64,000 bases of DNA from Spirosoma arboris (GTDB lineage Bacteria > Bacteroidota > Bacteroidia > Cytophagales > Spirosomataceae): positions 18,346 through 82,345 of the forward strand of contig NZ_WPIN01000029.1 of assembly GCF_009754945.1 (NCBI RefSeq), in the 5' to 3' direction. Under the pieces are notes generated by a model. It was not told the DNA's origin and searched no databases. It worked only from the letters and a program-made list of their open reading frames with translations. Position 1 is the first letter of the stretch. Each line of letters begins with the position of its first letter. Positions 45,233-53,018 of the stretch are shown in pieces. A program made the position numbers and the translations under genes.

Positions 45233-45712
45233 TCGATTAACTGGGAAAGGATAGTTTGTTTTTAAAGATACTAGTAGGTTAGTGTAGTGACTACCTGTTT
45301 TTATCTACTGGCCACAGTATTGAATTTAGTATCGGTAGCCAAAATCTGTCGGCGAGAAGGTCTCAATACCGGCATTTATTACCTCTTCCTATGTGGATAG
45401 TGAAATGGCCCGAGTAGCCCGAATGCAGGTTAGATTTCAACCAGATGTTATTCAGCCTTCATTCCTCCACAAAGCTTCCTAATCGCTAGGGAAAAGATGA
45501 AATCATCTTTAGAAGATCCGCGCGATTGCTACGACTTCGAGACGCTCTGGCAGTGGTTGGAAGACATTCAGGAACTGGCCACCACACAGCGTGAACTAGT
45601 GAGTTGTTGCAATAGGCAGGCAATGTGACGTTGCAGACAAGCTCTACAGGCAACTGGATGAGAAAGTGACTCAGCATTGTTATCCCCTTCCTATAGGGCA
45701 GTATAGAACAGC
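45233..45712. other. Intergenic region with a possible broken small gene
   Basis: The 480 bp upstream of the TIR gene hold the frameshifted frame described at 45497-45716 and otherwise no clear feature. The promoter of the TIR gene should lie near its right-hand start (45233-45330). No phage-related or repeat sequence is seen. Confidence 0.4.
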
Positions 45713-45716
45713 TTAG
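45497..45716 (+). pseudogene. Small frameshifted gene (tentative)
   Basis: ATG at 45497 opens MKSSLEDPRDCYDFETLWQW, LEDIQELATTQRELVSCCNR and meets a stop. The next frame, starting in the same place, continues CDVADKLYRQLDEKVTQHC and stops at 45716. Both halves have ordinary helical protein composition, so a one-base loss in a 70-residue gene is plausible. No family is recognised. The start is preceded by GGGAAAAG. Confidence 0.25.
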
Positions 45717-46537
45717 CTTTTGTACGCTACAATAATATCCTGAAAGGTGGTTGCCTTTTTTCGTCCACACCACCGACCTGGATAGATGGAGGTTTGAGCT
45801 GATAAGCCGTGTTGGTTGAGAGTATTTATTACCCAGGACTCGTCGAATGCTGTACCCAAATCCGGATCTAAGGGGGTGAAAATGTAACGCCCCTCTAATT
45901 CATACTGAAAATTGTATTGACTAGATTCTCCCACCATGAGCCTCCGCGATTCCTCATTGAGTAAGAAGAATGTAGCAAAGCAACGGCCACCGGGTTTAAG
46001 TACACGACTGATTTCAGCAATATAATGTGCTGTCTCCCGAACGGGCATGTGAGTAAACACAGAGGTTAAAAAGACGAAATCAAAGCGATTATCTTCGAAC
46101 GGAAACCGGTACTCATGTGCCTGATACTGCCCACTGGGGTGATAATGGCTGTTATAGACATCCGCTAATTGAAAGTGAAAATTGGGGAAGCGCGGGGCAA
46201 CTGTACGCTGACACCAGTCTGTACCCTGCTTAACAATGTCGAAGCCATCATAACTTCCAGGTGAAGTCAGATAGTCGGTTAAGGGAACGGCCATTCGACC
46301 GATTCCACAGCCTATGTCCAAAACAGACTCAGTAGGCTTTAAACTACCAAGCTGAATAAAATGCTGCTTAAATTCCTGACCAACCGTTCGAAAGTCACCC
46401 GCTCCAATAAAGATTTTAGAGCGTGGAGGAGTTAATTCGTCACGCAGACCAAAAAGCAACTCGCTATAATCAACAACACTTGTGTAGGTCTTTCTGATTG
46501 GCTTTTTTAACGATTCGGGCAGTAATTGTCGTAGCAT
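45713..46537 (-). CDS. Class I SAM-dependent methyltransferase
   Basis: A 274-residue protein. Motif I is VLDIGCGIGRMAVPLTDYL near 95-113; motif II YDGFDIVKQGTDWCQR; then FHFQLADVYNSHY, FDFVFLTSVFTHMPVRETAH and ISRVLKPGGRCFATFFLLN. It resembles Methyltransf_25/SAM enzymes near glycosyl or lipid modification clusters. The N-terminal 80 residues (RQLLPESLKKPIRKTYTSVV) are not typical and may bind the acceptor. The substrate cannot be told. Monocistronic; its stop overlaps the tentative small gene on the other strand. Confidence 0.8.
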   Translation of the reverse strand: MLRQLLPESLKKPIRKTYTSVVDYSELLFGLRDELTPPRSKIFIGAGDFRTVGQEFKQHFIQLGSLKPTESVLDIGCGIGRMAVPLTDYLTSPGSYDGFDIVKQGTDWCQRTVAPRFPNFHFQLADVYNSHYHPSGQYQAHEYRFPFEDNRFDFVFLTSVFTHMPVRETAHYIAEISRVLKPGGRCFATFFLLNEESRRLMVGESSQYNFQYELEGRYIFTPLDPDLGTAFDESWVINTLNQHGLSAQTSIYPGRWCGRKKATTFQDIIVAYKS

Positions 46538-46931
46538 ATTCGAGGTGAAAAACGTTAGTGTGAGCGCTGACTAATAGTGTTGTATCTATTAGATCTAGCT
46601 CGTCTTTATCGGATGGGTGAAGAAAAGGTAAGTAGGAACTGAAAAGTTTTTTCGAACAGCTAGAGGGCTTGCGGTACTTTGTGACTGAAAATTTGGAGGC
46701 CGGAACGTATCAATAAACCTCTACAATAGCCCACCACTTAGCTGTATGATCAAGCTTTAGACCTAAGTGTTATTGTGCCTTTTCGTAATGGAACAAACTC
46801 ATCCGCTTAATCCGCTCATACATTTATCCGATTGAAAGCCATCGCTTGGCTTGCTAGTATTGCTGTACTTTATTTCAAATCATTAGCTACTCCTATCCAG
46901 TCAGCATTAGCTGGCAAAGTCAGGCAATTCT
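46538..46931. other. Divergent intergenic region
   Basis: Between a leftward methyltransferase and a rightward surface protein. A short perfect repeat CTAATAG / CTATTAG lies at 46571-46592. No gene or RNA is recognised. Confidence 0.4.
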
Positions 46932-48512
46932 ATGAAATCACTTTTCAGTTTGGTTAGTCTAGTCCTGCTCGTTTTACCCCTTTGGGCTCAAACCAATTAT
47001 ATTCAACGAGTCGCGAATTCCTCATCGCCTTCCGTCGACAATACATTTGTCGGAAATCAATCCGGGAATCTGACGATGACTGGCTTTAATAATACATTTT
47101 ATGGATCTAAAACAGGAACTATAAACTCCTCGGCATCAAATAATACCTTTATTGGCAGTAATGTGGGCAATTTCGCGACGACTGGTGGAGCAAATACCTT
47201 TGTGGGTAGTACCGCAGGTCTTTTTACGGATATAGGGCACGATAATAGTTTTGTCGGCGCAGCTGCGGGGCAACAAAATACGAGTGCTTCTGGCAATACA
47301 TTTATGGGTAGCTTTGCGGGTAAGGGTACTCGAACAGGGCCTTCTAACACTTTTCTGGGCGCTTATTCCGGTTTCGTAAATACTACGGGCTATAGTAATA
47401 CGGTTGTAGGCGCTTATGCAGCTTATAAAATTGTATCCAGTGTTTATAATGTGATAATCGGTGACTCCGCTGGATATAATGCTACGGGCTCTGAACAGGT
47501 CATGATTGGCTCGAAAGCAGGCTTTAACACCACCAGTGGAATTCAGAATACGTTTATTGGGACTCAGTCAGGGTACTCGAACACAACGGGCGGCATCAAT
47601 ACGTTCACCGGGTATCTAACAGGCATTAGCAACAGGACTGGTTCCAATAATACATTTACGGGTGGGCTGGCTGGCTACAGCAACGATAATGGCACGGCCA
47701 ACACGTTTTTGGGAAGTAGTGCTGGCTATAGCAATAGTTCCGGCAACAATAATGTGTTTATAGGCTCCTCAACGGGAAGCAATAACACCACAGGAGCAAC
47801 CAACACCTTCATTGGTAGTCAAGCGGGTTCCAACAACACGTCAGGATCAAAAAACATCATCATTGGTCCTAACTCAGGAACCGCCATTACGACCAGCGAT
47901 GACAATGTACTGATGGGTTACAACAGTCAGGCCGATGAGGGTATCTTTAACGGGATTGCAATCGGTTCTAATTCTCGCGTGTCTATGAGTAACGCCCTGA
48001 TTCTGGGCAACGGGGTGAATGTTGGCATTGGTACCTCGGCTCCTAAATCCCGACTGGAAGTCGTTAGCGAAGCATCAGGGACTAGCGGGCTACGATTAAC
48101 CAATCTAACTAGTCAGCACCAAACGGATGAGGCTACCGACCAATTCTTAACGGTCAACGGGCAAGGGGATGTAGTTAAAGCCCGCTATCAACTGCGTATT
48201 AACAACGCTAACGAGTGGAGTGATAAGGTATTTGCTCCAGGCTACAACATGCAATCACTGACTGAAGTAAAGAAGTACATCGATGCCAACCAGCATTTGC
48301 CGGGTGTACCCTCAGCTAGTGAAGTAGTCAGAGATGGCGTCGATTTAGTGAAAATGAATGCCACCTTTCTGGAGAAAGTAGAGGAGTTAACTTTGTATAG
48401 TATTCTGCAGGACAAGGCTATACAGCAACAGAGCGAAGAATTAAGAGTCATTAAGCAAGAGCAGGCTCAATTGAAGCAGCTGCTACAACAGGTGCTGAAT
48501 CGCAAACAATAG
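46932..48512 (+). CDS. Beta-roll repeat surface protein (tail-fibre-like)
   Basis: A 526-residue exported protein. Signal peptide 1-19 (ends PLWAQ). From about 30 to 360 there are more than 15 repeats of a 14-22-residue unit like NTFIGSQAGSNNTSGSKNI, the same pattern as YadA-like head domains or phage tail fibres, which fold as a left-handed beta roll, often as a trimer. Then comes GNGVNVGIGTSAPKSRLEVV, a fibre-type motif, and a C-terminal region (WSDKVFAPGYNMQSLTEVKK, HLPGVPSASEVVRDGVDLVK) ending in a coiled coil (EELRVIKQEQAQLKQLLQQV). The position of the C-terminal part corresponds to the endosialidase-chaperone region of S74 fibres, but the S74 catalytic residues are not obvious. A surface adhesin or fibre is likely. 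Confidence 0.75.
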   Translation: MKSLFSLVSLVLLVLPLWAQTNYIQRVANSSSPSVDNTFVGNQSGNLTMTGFNNTFYGSKTGTINSSASNNTFIGSNVGNFATTGGANTFVGSTAGLFTDIGHDNSFVGAAAGQQNTSASGNTFMGSFAGKGTRTGPSNTFLGAYSGFVNTTGYSNTVVGAYAAYKIVSSVYNVIIGDSAGYNATGSEQVMIGSKAGFNTTSGIQNTFIGTQSGYSNTTGGINTFTGYLTGISNRTGSNNTFTGGLAGYSNDNGTANTFLGSSAGYSNSSGNNNVFIGSSTGSNNTTGATNTFIGSQAGSNNTSGSKNIIIGPNSGTAITTSDDNVLMGYNSQADEGIFNGIAIGSNSRVSMSNALILGNGVNVGIGTSAPKSRLEVVSEASGTSGLRLTNLTSQHQTDEATDQFLTVNGQGDVVKARYQLRINNANEWSDKVFAPGYNMQSLTEVKKYIDANQHLPGVPSASEVVRDGVDLVKMNATFLEKVEELTLYSILQDKAIQQQSEELRVIKQEQAQLKQLLQQVLNRKQ

Positions 48513-48782
48513 ATCTGTCGGTGTAGGCAGTGTAGCAAACGCAGGGTCAAACCTATGAAGGGAAGTAACGTTTTGTCATTACTACTTGTTTCGGTTGTCG
48601 TTTAAGCCGTAAGATTGCCATGCTGCAATCAGTTAACGGTAGGTCTTCAACGCTGACTTCGCTGAGGCCATTGTTTTTTAATGACCGCTAGCTAATACGA
48701 ATTGATACTTTGCCGATAATAATCGTAGGTTATACTTGAATTGGTAGCGCTCAGCGTTACTTATGGTGTGGATAAAAAGAAA

Positions 48783-48807
48783 ATGCCGACCCGGATTGGG
48801 TCGGCAT
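48783..48807 (+). terminator. Repeat-family hairpin terminator, copy D
   Basis: ATGCCGACCC / GGGTCGGCAT, 10-bp perfect stem, followed by T8. It is a good terminator for the surface protein gene ending at 48512. Confidence 0.65.
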
Positions 48808-48821
48808 TTTTTTGATAAAAC

Positions 48822-48849
48822 CAGCCGACACCTAAGCAGATGACGGCTG
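48822..48849. terminator. Second hairpin of repeat copy D
   Basis: CAGCCG / CGGCTG with an imperfect inner part (CAGCCGACA against TGACGGCTG), loop CCTAAGCAGA. Equivalent of the perfect hairpin at 20816-20845, here partly decayed. Confidence 0.4.
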
Positions 48850-49142
48850 ATTAATCTGTTTGATAAATTATCTTTTCTTCCTTGGCTCTACTGGCTAGGC
48901 ATCCAGTTGTTACTAGCGGTGAGGTAATGGAATTAAAAATCCCCAACCTGACGAGGAAGGGACTTTGTTATTTTTGGCGTTTATTTTTTAGTAATTACTT
49001 AACTAGCTGCTTGAATTGGTCAAGTCTTGTTTGTTGCTAGTTAGGTTAGCTTTATGTGAGTAGATGAGCTGGTATTTAGTACAGGTTCAAACCCTGATAG
49101 GGTTGCTTTGAACTATAACTGCTTGAGTAAGTACCGCTCAAA

Positions 49143-49355
49143 TTAGGATACATCTGTAAGATGGCTGTCTCGTCCTGAAAAAAGTTGACAGATTTTAGGA
49201 CTTATTTTCCTGAAGAATCGGAGCCAGTATCGACTCCGATTTTTTTCTATAGGTTTTAGCTTGACGTCTGCTTGTTGGTGCATTTGAGCGGGCGTCAGAT
49301 ACCCACAACTTAAATGCGGTCTCACTTGGTTATAAAGTTGAATGCTTTCCGCCAA
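49143..49355 (-). pseudogene. IS3 orfB remnant, C-terminal part
   Basis: The frame includes SIQLYNQVRPHLSCGYLTPA, the integrase-core tail common to IS3-family orfB, and runs out through the terminal inverted repeat. A second frame just downstream reads VNFFQDET, the expected end of the transposase, so a frameshift separates the parts. Confidence 0.7.
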
Positions 49356-49739
49356 ATTCTGTTTTCAAAATCCCATTGATTCGTTCGGCAACGGCCTTAT
49401 CATAGGGATTGCCATCTTGAGTAGTACTGGTGCGGAACTGAGCCTGTTTGAGTAAGTCCGTGTACATTCAACTGCTGTACTGCAGACCTCGATCCGAATA
49501 ATGGATGGTTGTTCGTTCATAGCATCGATTAGCCAACGCCATTGTCAACGCTTTCACTGAGGAGATCGCCAATAGATTCTGACAGACTTTATGGCCCATA
49601 GTCCATTTTGAATAGGCCTCACTCACCAGATGAAGCTAGTAGTTCCCTCCACCCGTGAGTAGGTACGTAATATCAGCAACTGCAACGACGGCCCGGCCAT
49701 ACTTCTTCGGGGGCAGTAGGGACTACCCCTTTGGCTAAA

Positions 49740-50012
49740 TCAGGATACTGGTGCATCCATCCCCTGGAATCGGTGGTTCTGACAAAGCTGCGTTTTTTTG
49801 ACTAACATATCCTGGCTTCTTAGCAAATTAAACAGGGTATCACGGCCAATGCAGTATCCGTCTCGGTTCAGCAGATATTGTAGCTTGCGCGTACCTAATC
49901 GAGGTAATTGCTGGCGATACAACTGAATCTGTTGGAGCAGTTGAATGGGTTTTGGGCTGGCTTGCTGAGCCGTTTGTTGGCGCTGATAATAAGCGTGTTT
50001 ACTAAATACCAA
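49740..50012 (-). pseudogene. IS3 orfB remnant, N-terminal part
   Basis: SKHAYYQRQQTAQQASPKPI, LYRQQLPRLGTRKLQYLLNR and GYCIGRDTLFNLLRSQDMLV match the HTH_21 region of IS3-family orfB. It ends at a premature stop after GMDAPVS; another frame continues RGWMHQYPDLAKGVVP, the normal sequence, so a frameshift has broken it. Confidence 0.75.
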
Positions 50013-50196
50013 TTAACTACAGAGCGGCTCAACAGGCAATGACTCGGCCTGGCTTAACCGCTCGACGGCTTGATGCCATCTTTTTTAAGATGCTGATTCC
50101 TTCTTCTTGCTCGGTGATCTGGATCAAAGTCTGATAGGTTTTAACTTGCGCCAGGGCATTGACTAAAGCTTGCTCTAATTCTTTGATGCGTTGCTT

Positions 50197-50433
50197 TTAA
50201 GGGTCTTTCAGGGGGCGTCCCATTTGGGTGTGTGGGCTAGTTGGATACGCTAATCTACCATATTGTCGACACCATTTCAAAATGGTTGAGTTGCCTTTGA
50301 TACCATACTTAAGCGCCAGTCGATCTTTGTTCAAAAGGCCTCCTTCATATTCTTGGACGATCTTGCGTTTAAAGGCAACACTATACTTTTTTGCAGGGGC
50401 CTTGAGAATAGGCTTACTAGTTTGTTTATTCAT
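50197..50433 (-). pseudogene. IS3 orfA with premature stop
   Basis: From the ATG at 50433: a basic helix-turn-helix protein (KKYSVAFKRKIVQEYEGGLL, LALKYGIKGNSTILKWCRQY) typical of IS3 orfA. A TAA at 50197-50199 stops it after GRPLKDP, yet the same frame continues beyond it as KQRIKELEQALVNALAQVKT, the usual coiled-coil end of orfA. A point mutation has therefore inactivated it. Confidence 0.75.
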
Positions 50434-50481
50434 GAGTTGACTCAATAAGAATCAACCTTTTTAGGACGTGACAATAAAACA

Positions 50482-50519
50482 AAAAACCCCCTATCGGATT
50501 CAAACGGTAGGGGGTTTTT
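50482..50519. terminator. Strong terminator
   Basis: AAAAACCCCCTA (50482-50493) pairs with TAGGGGGTTTTT (50508-50519), 12-bp perfect stem, 14-nt loop. It works on both strands and lies just outside the IS end. Confidence 0.8.
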
Positions 50520-50525
50520 GTTTAC

Positions 50526-50599
50526 AGGGGTATAGTCTCGGGGTGAGACACTTGCTTTGGGAGCAAGAAGCAGTCGATTCGACACCGGCTCTACACACA
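50526..50599 (+). tRNA. tRNA-Pro(TGG)-like sequence, probably a pseudo-tRNA
   Basis: D stem GTCT/AGAC (50535-50549), anticodon stem CTTGC/GCAAG with 7-nt loop TTTGGGA (anticodon TGG, proline), and a T-arm region with a TTCGACA loop (50578-50584) closed by GTCGA/CCGGC. The order and spacing are those of a tRNA and the strand is plus. The acceptor ends (AGGGGTA and TCTACAC) do not pair, so it is likely a decayed or partial tRNA gene, or a phage-type tRNA relic. Confidence 0.4.
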
Positions 50600-50645
50600 T
50601 TGGCGCTCGGCTATCCACTCGGCGATCTTCTGTATTTAACGCGAA

Positions 50646-52136
50646 TTACTTCTTTTCTAGTAGCCCTTTAACCAATCGTTCCAGCTCATCAATTTTAGCC
50701 TGCTGTTGTTGGCTGGTTTTCTCCAGTTGAATGCTATACAGGGTTAACTCCTCAATTTTCTCTAACAGCTTGGCATCCATTTTGGCCACATCAATTCCTT
50801 TCTCGACTACCTCAGTTGCTGACGGTACGCCCGGTAGATGACCCTGCTGCTGGATATGCTGTTCGACCTCGCCTAGGCTCTTTAGTTGATATCCCCTTTC
50901 AAATACTTTATCGGACCATTCACTCGTGTTTTTAATGGCTACCTTTACCTTCTCGGTTAAAATACCTTTTTCCACAAAGAGCTTGTAGTCAGAAGGTGTT
51001 TTGATCATCTGCTGACCAATGATAACACCTCCTGAGTTGTTATTTTGAAGATGTTCTCCACTGGTTTGCCACAGCCCATCAGCAGCTGTTGCAGCTTGGC
51101 GAAGATTAGGTGTACCAGATGTGGCTAGGACCACATCGCCAGAGGCTGTAACGGTCAAGAACTTATCCGTTGTATAGGTTGTCGAGACAGCGCTGGTTAG
51201 ATTAGTCAGCCGCAATCCACTATTACCGGGTGTGCCTTGGGTAATTTCTAATGTATTTTGTGGAGCTTCTGTACCAATACCTACACTCAATGAATTAACC
51301 CCTGTACCTCCCAATACCATTGAGTTATTCTGATTGACAATAGCGTTGTGTCCAATAGCAACTGCATTATTAATCATTGGAGAAGAGCCAGCATTTGCCC
51401 CCAGAAATGTATTATACGAACTTTCGGCTCCTCCACCTGCTCCCAGGCCTACATAAGTATTGCCTACACCCGTTGTGTTATTATAGCCTGCATAAGTACC
51501 AACAAAAGCATTACCGGTACCAGTGGTATTATAAGCTCCTGAAGCATGACCAAAGAATGCGTTATCATTGCCAGTCGTATTCGCATTACCTGCATAGGAG
51601 CCGATGAATGCATTATCATTGCCGCTCGTATTGCTATAGCCGGTAAAATAACCGATAAATGAGTTATACTTACCCGTGATGTTCAAATAGCCAGCGCGGT
51701 TTCCGATAAAAGAATTAGAAATTCCGCTTATGTTGCTATAACCTGCCAGATAGCCTATAAAAGAATTATTACTGCCAATCGTGTTGTTATAACCCGCATT
51801 GGCCCCGATAAAGGCGTTAGATTCGCCTGTCGTATTCTGATAACCGGTACGCGCTCCAATAAATATATTTAATTGGCCTGTCGTATTGAAATAGCCTACT
51901 TCATCACCGATGAAAGCGTTATAACTTCCGGTTGTTATAGATTTACCTGCATTATGTCCTATAAGGGCGTTTTGTGAACCTAACATGGTTGTATTACCTG
52001 CGGAAGTACCGATTAGGGTATTAAAATAACTTGGATAAGTAGAGTTAGGCTCAGTGGCTAAAAAATTAGTGGGAGTCTGTGCCCTTAGAGAACTGGATAC
52101 TAGTAGTAGCAAGCAGAGGTAGAGAGATGGATGCAT
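50646..52136 (-). CDS. Beta-roll repeat surface protein (paralogue)
   Basis: A 496-residue exported protein with signal peptide (LYLCLLLLVSSSLRAQ). From about 30 to 270 it has repeats like NAFIGANAGYNNTIGSNNSF and NSFIGYFTGYSNTSGNDNAF, the same NxFxG unit as in 46932-48512. The later part is shared too: GLRLTNLTSAVSTTYTTDKF, NTSEWSDKVFERGYQLKSLG, HLPGVPSATEVVEKGIDVAK and a coiled-coil end. An extra segment of about 60 residues (GTPNLRQAATAADGLWQTSG) is present here. The two genes converge and are 2.1 kb apart, with repeat D and the IS relic between them. Probably a surface fibre or adhesin; the N-terminal signal has no lipobox. Confidence 0.75.
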   Translation of the reverse strand: MHPSLYLCLLLLVSSSLRAQTPTNFLATEPNSTYPSYFNTLIGTSAGNTTMLGSQNALIGHNAGKSITTGSYNAFIGDEVGYFNTTGQLNIFIGARTGYQNTTGESNAFIGANAGYNNTIGSNNSFIGYLAGYSNISGISNSFIGNRAGYLNITGKYNSFIGYFTGYSNTSGNDNAFIGSYAGNANTTGNDNAFFGHASGAYNTTGTGNAFVGTYAGYNNTTGVGNTYVGLGAGGGAESSYNTFLGANAGSSPMINNAVAIGHNAIVNQNNSMVLGGTGVNSLSVGIGTEAPQNTLEITQGTPGNSGLRLTNLTSAVSTTYTTDKFLTVTASGDVVLATSGTPNLRQAATAADGLWQTSGEHLQNNNSGGVIIGQQMIKTPSDYKLFVEKGILTEKVKVAIKNTSEWSDKVFERGYQLKSLGEVEQHIQQQGHLPGVPSATEVVEKGIDVAKMDAKLLEKIEELTLYSIQLEKTSQQQQAKIDELERLVKGLLEKK

Positions 52137-52381
52137 ACGATTGAATCAGTTTGGGAGTAAAAGCTATCATAAAGTTAAGCACAATCAACCAACGTATGAG
52201 AGTCCCTGGACTTAGTTAGTTGTTGCCTTTATCTTTAAAGTTGATTTTAGGTACTTATGAATTTTATAAGCTTTTAGAGTTGGTTATTTTGCAAAAAGTG
52301 GTCTCTCATGTCTATAATCAATTCTGAGGTCGTTTACTAGGCTGAAAATTAAGTCTGTTTTTTTTCTTGTTGATAATGAAC
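52137..52381. other. Intergenic region
   Basis: AT-rich leader upstream of the surface protein gene. Its promoter should lie here. Nothing else is recognised. Confidence 0.4.
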
Positions 52382-52551
52382 TTACATCAAGTCTATTAAA
52401 GGTAATACCTCAATAGCCTGCATCTGAGCGTTATTCAGGTTCACATCATGATCCTTCAGCAGCACGACAATCGCCTTTTATAAGTAGCAGGAACGCTTAG
52501 CTTACTACTGGTAATAGTCGAAGTCTTACCATTTAATTTCGCCGTCAGCAT
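52382..52551 (-). pseudogene. Small frameshifted gene
   Basis: From the ATG at 52551 the frame reads MLTAKLNGKTSTITSSKLSV and PATYK; in the next frame it continues AIVVLLKDHDVNLNNAQMQA and IEVLPLIDLM to a stop at 52382. The two parts make a sensible 55-residue protein and the length (170 bp) is not a multiple of three, so a frameshift is likely. The function is unknown. It lies outside the integrated element. Confidence 0.35.
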
Positions 52552-52768
52552 GATCAAATTATTTAGGCACTAAGCTACATTTAATTTAATCTCTAACTAC
52601 GGTCAGGCCAGTGGTGAAAGTGATAAAAGTTTAGGCCGAAACAAATACTTTTTTGCTATGGCTTCTGCCATGAATTGTTCTCCCTGATCGAGAAGTAATA
52701 AATAGCAGCAGTCCTACCAAAATCAACTATAGGAGGTGTTTCAACCGCTTCCCAACCTTTATAAAAAA

Positions 52769-52796
52769 AGCCAGCTAGTACGTCTACTAACTGGCT
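52769..52796 (-). terminator. Terminator of the original tRNA-Gly transcript
   Basis: On the minus strand AGCCAGTTAGTA pairs with TACTAGCTGGCT (one G-T pair) around a 4-nt loop and is followed by T7. It lies 23 bp past the tRNA 3' end, where the transcript of the tRNA would stop. Confidence 0.75.
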
Positions 52797-52818
52797 CATT
52801 TCATGAACTTTATGGGCG

Positions 52819-52866
52819 AGCGGGAAATGGGTCTCGAACCCACGGCCTGCAGCTTGGGAAGCTATA
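52819..52866 (-). other. attachment site: 3' half of tRNA-Gly(CCC)
   Basis: On the minus strand this reads as the 3' part of a glycine tRNA: anticodon region CTTCCCAAG (anticodon CCC), variable GCAGGCC, T arm GTGGG-TTCGAGA-CCCAT, acceptor TTCCCGC and discriminator T. The D arm and 5' acceptor are absent; the sequence diverges from a tRNA at about 52866. Next to a tyrosine recombinase 150 bp away, this is the classic product of integration into the 3' end of a tRNA gene. The intact tRNA-Gly(CCC) should stand at the other end of the element, beyond this window. Confidence 0.8.
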
Positions 52867-52936
52867 TTTGTACGTGTTGGGTGCTTTTCGTTGGGCGAAA
52901 TAGTGAGCTGCAAATCAATATATTAGCTCTTATTTT

Positions 52937-53008
52937 GTGTTAGTTAGTTTTGGTTGTTTTTGGTTGATTTAGTATGTTTGTGTTAGTAAGCGTGTTAGTT
53001 ACTAACAC
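52937..53008. promoter_or_regulatory. GTGTTAGT repeats before the integrase gene
   Basis: GTGTTAGT occurs at 52937-52944, 52980-52987 and 52992-52999, and in inverted form (ACTAACAC) at 53001-53008. The last two form the near-palindrome GTGTTAGTtACTAACAC, 11 bp before the integrase ATG at 53019. Likely binding sites: arm-type sites for the recombinase or an autoregulatory operator. Confidence 0.5.
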
Positions 53009-53018
53009 AGTTCTTGTA

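Larger units (their letters stand above)
48590..48966 (+). repeat. Dispersed repeat, copy D
   Basis: About 375 bp matching 20590-20935 in the same order (see copy C), with the ATGCCGACCC hairpin at 48783 and CAGCCGACACCTAAGCAGAT at 48822. It ends with AATCCCCAACCTGACGAGGAA, close to the terminator at 6877-6905 (AAGCCCCAACCGTGAGGAA). It sits directly downstream of the intact surface protein gene, as copy B does behind that gene's relic at 10193. Confidence 0.65.
48513..49142. other. Intergenic region with repeat copy D
   Basis: 630 bp between the surface protein gene and the IS relic. It is mainly the dispersed repeat (48590-48966) with its two hairpins. The remaining 180 bp up to the IS end are featureless. 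Confidence 0.6.
49166..50473 (-). mobile_element. Degenerate IS3-family insertion sequence
   Basis: A 1308-bp element with imperfect terminal inverted repeats: left TGTCTCGTCCTGAAAAAAGT, right (reversed) TGTCACGTCCTAAAAAGGTT. Inside, leftward, are remains of orfA (50433 to 50197 and beyond) and orfB (50012 to 49166), both interrupted. The DDE transposase domain survives as a broken stretch around 49360-49740; one frame still reads NPYDKAVAERINGILK, the segment that carries the last catalytic Glu. No target duplication is evident. It cannot move by itself. It separates repeat copy D from the tRNA-like sequence. Confidence 0.8.

Noticed and set aside
45486..45773. 95-aa leftward frame
   Set aside because: It overlaps the end of the methyltransferase gene in another frame and has no protein-like features.
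46932..48000. Regular repeats that could suggest a CRISPR array
   Set aside because: The units are in frame, degenerate at DNA level and code for NTFxG peptide repeats; there are no constant repeats or spacers and no cas genes.
52656..52913. 85-aa leftward frame
   Set aside because: It runs through the tRNA-Gly fragment and its terminator, so it cannot be a protein gene.
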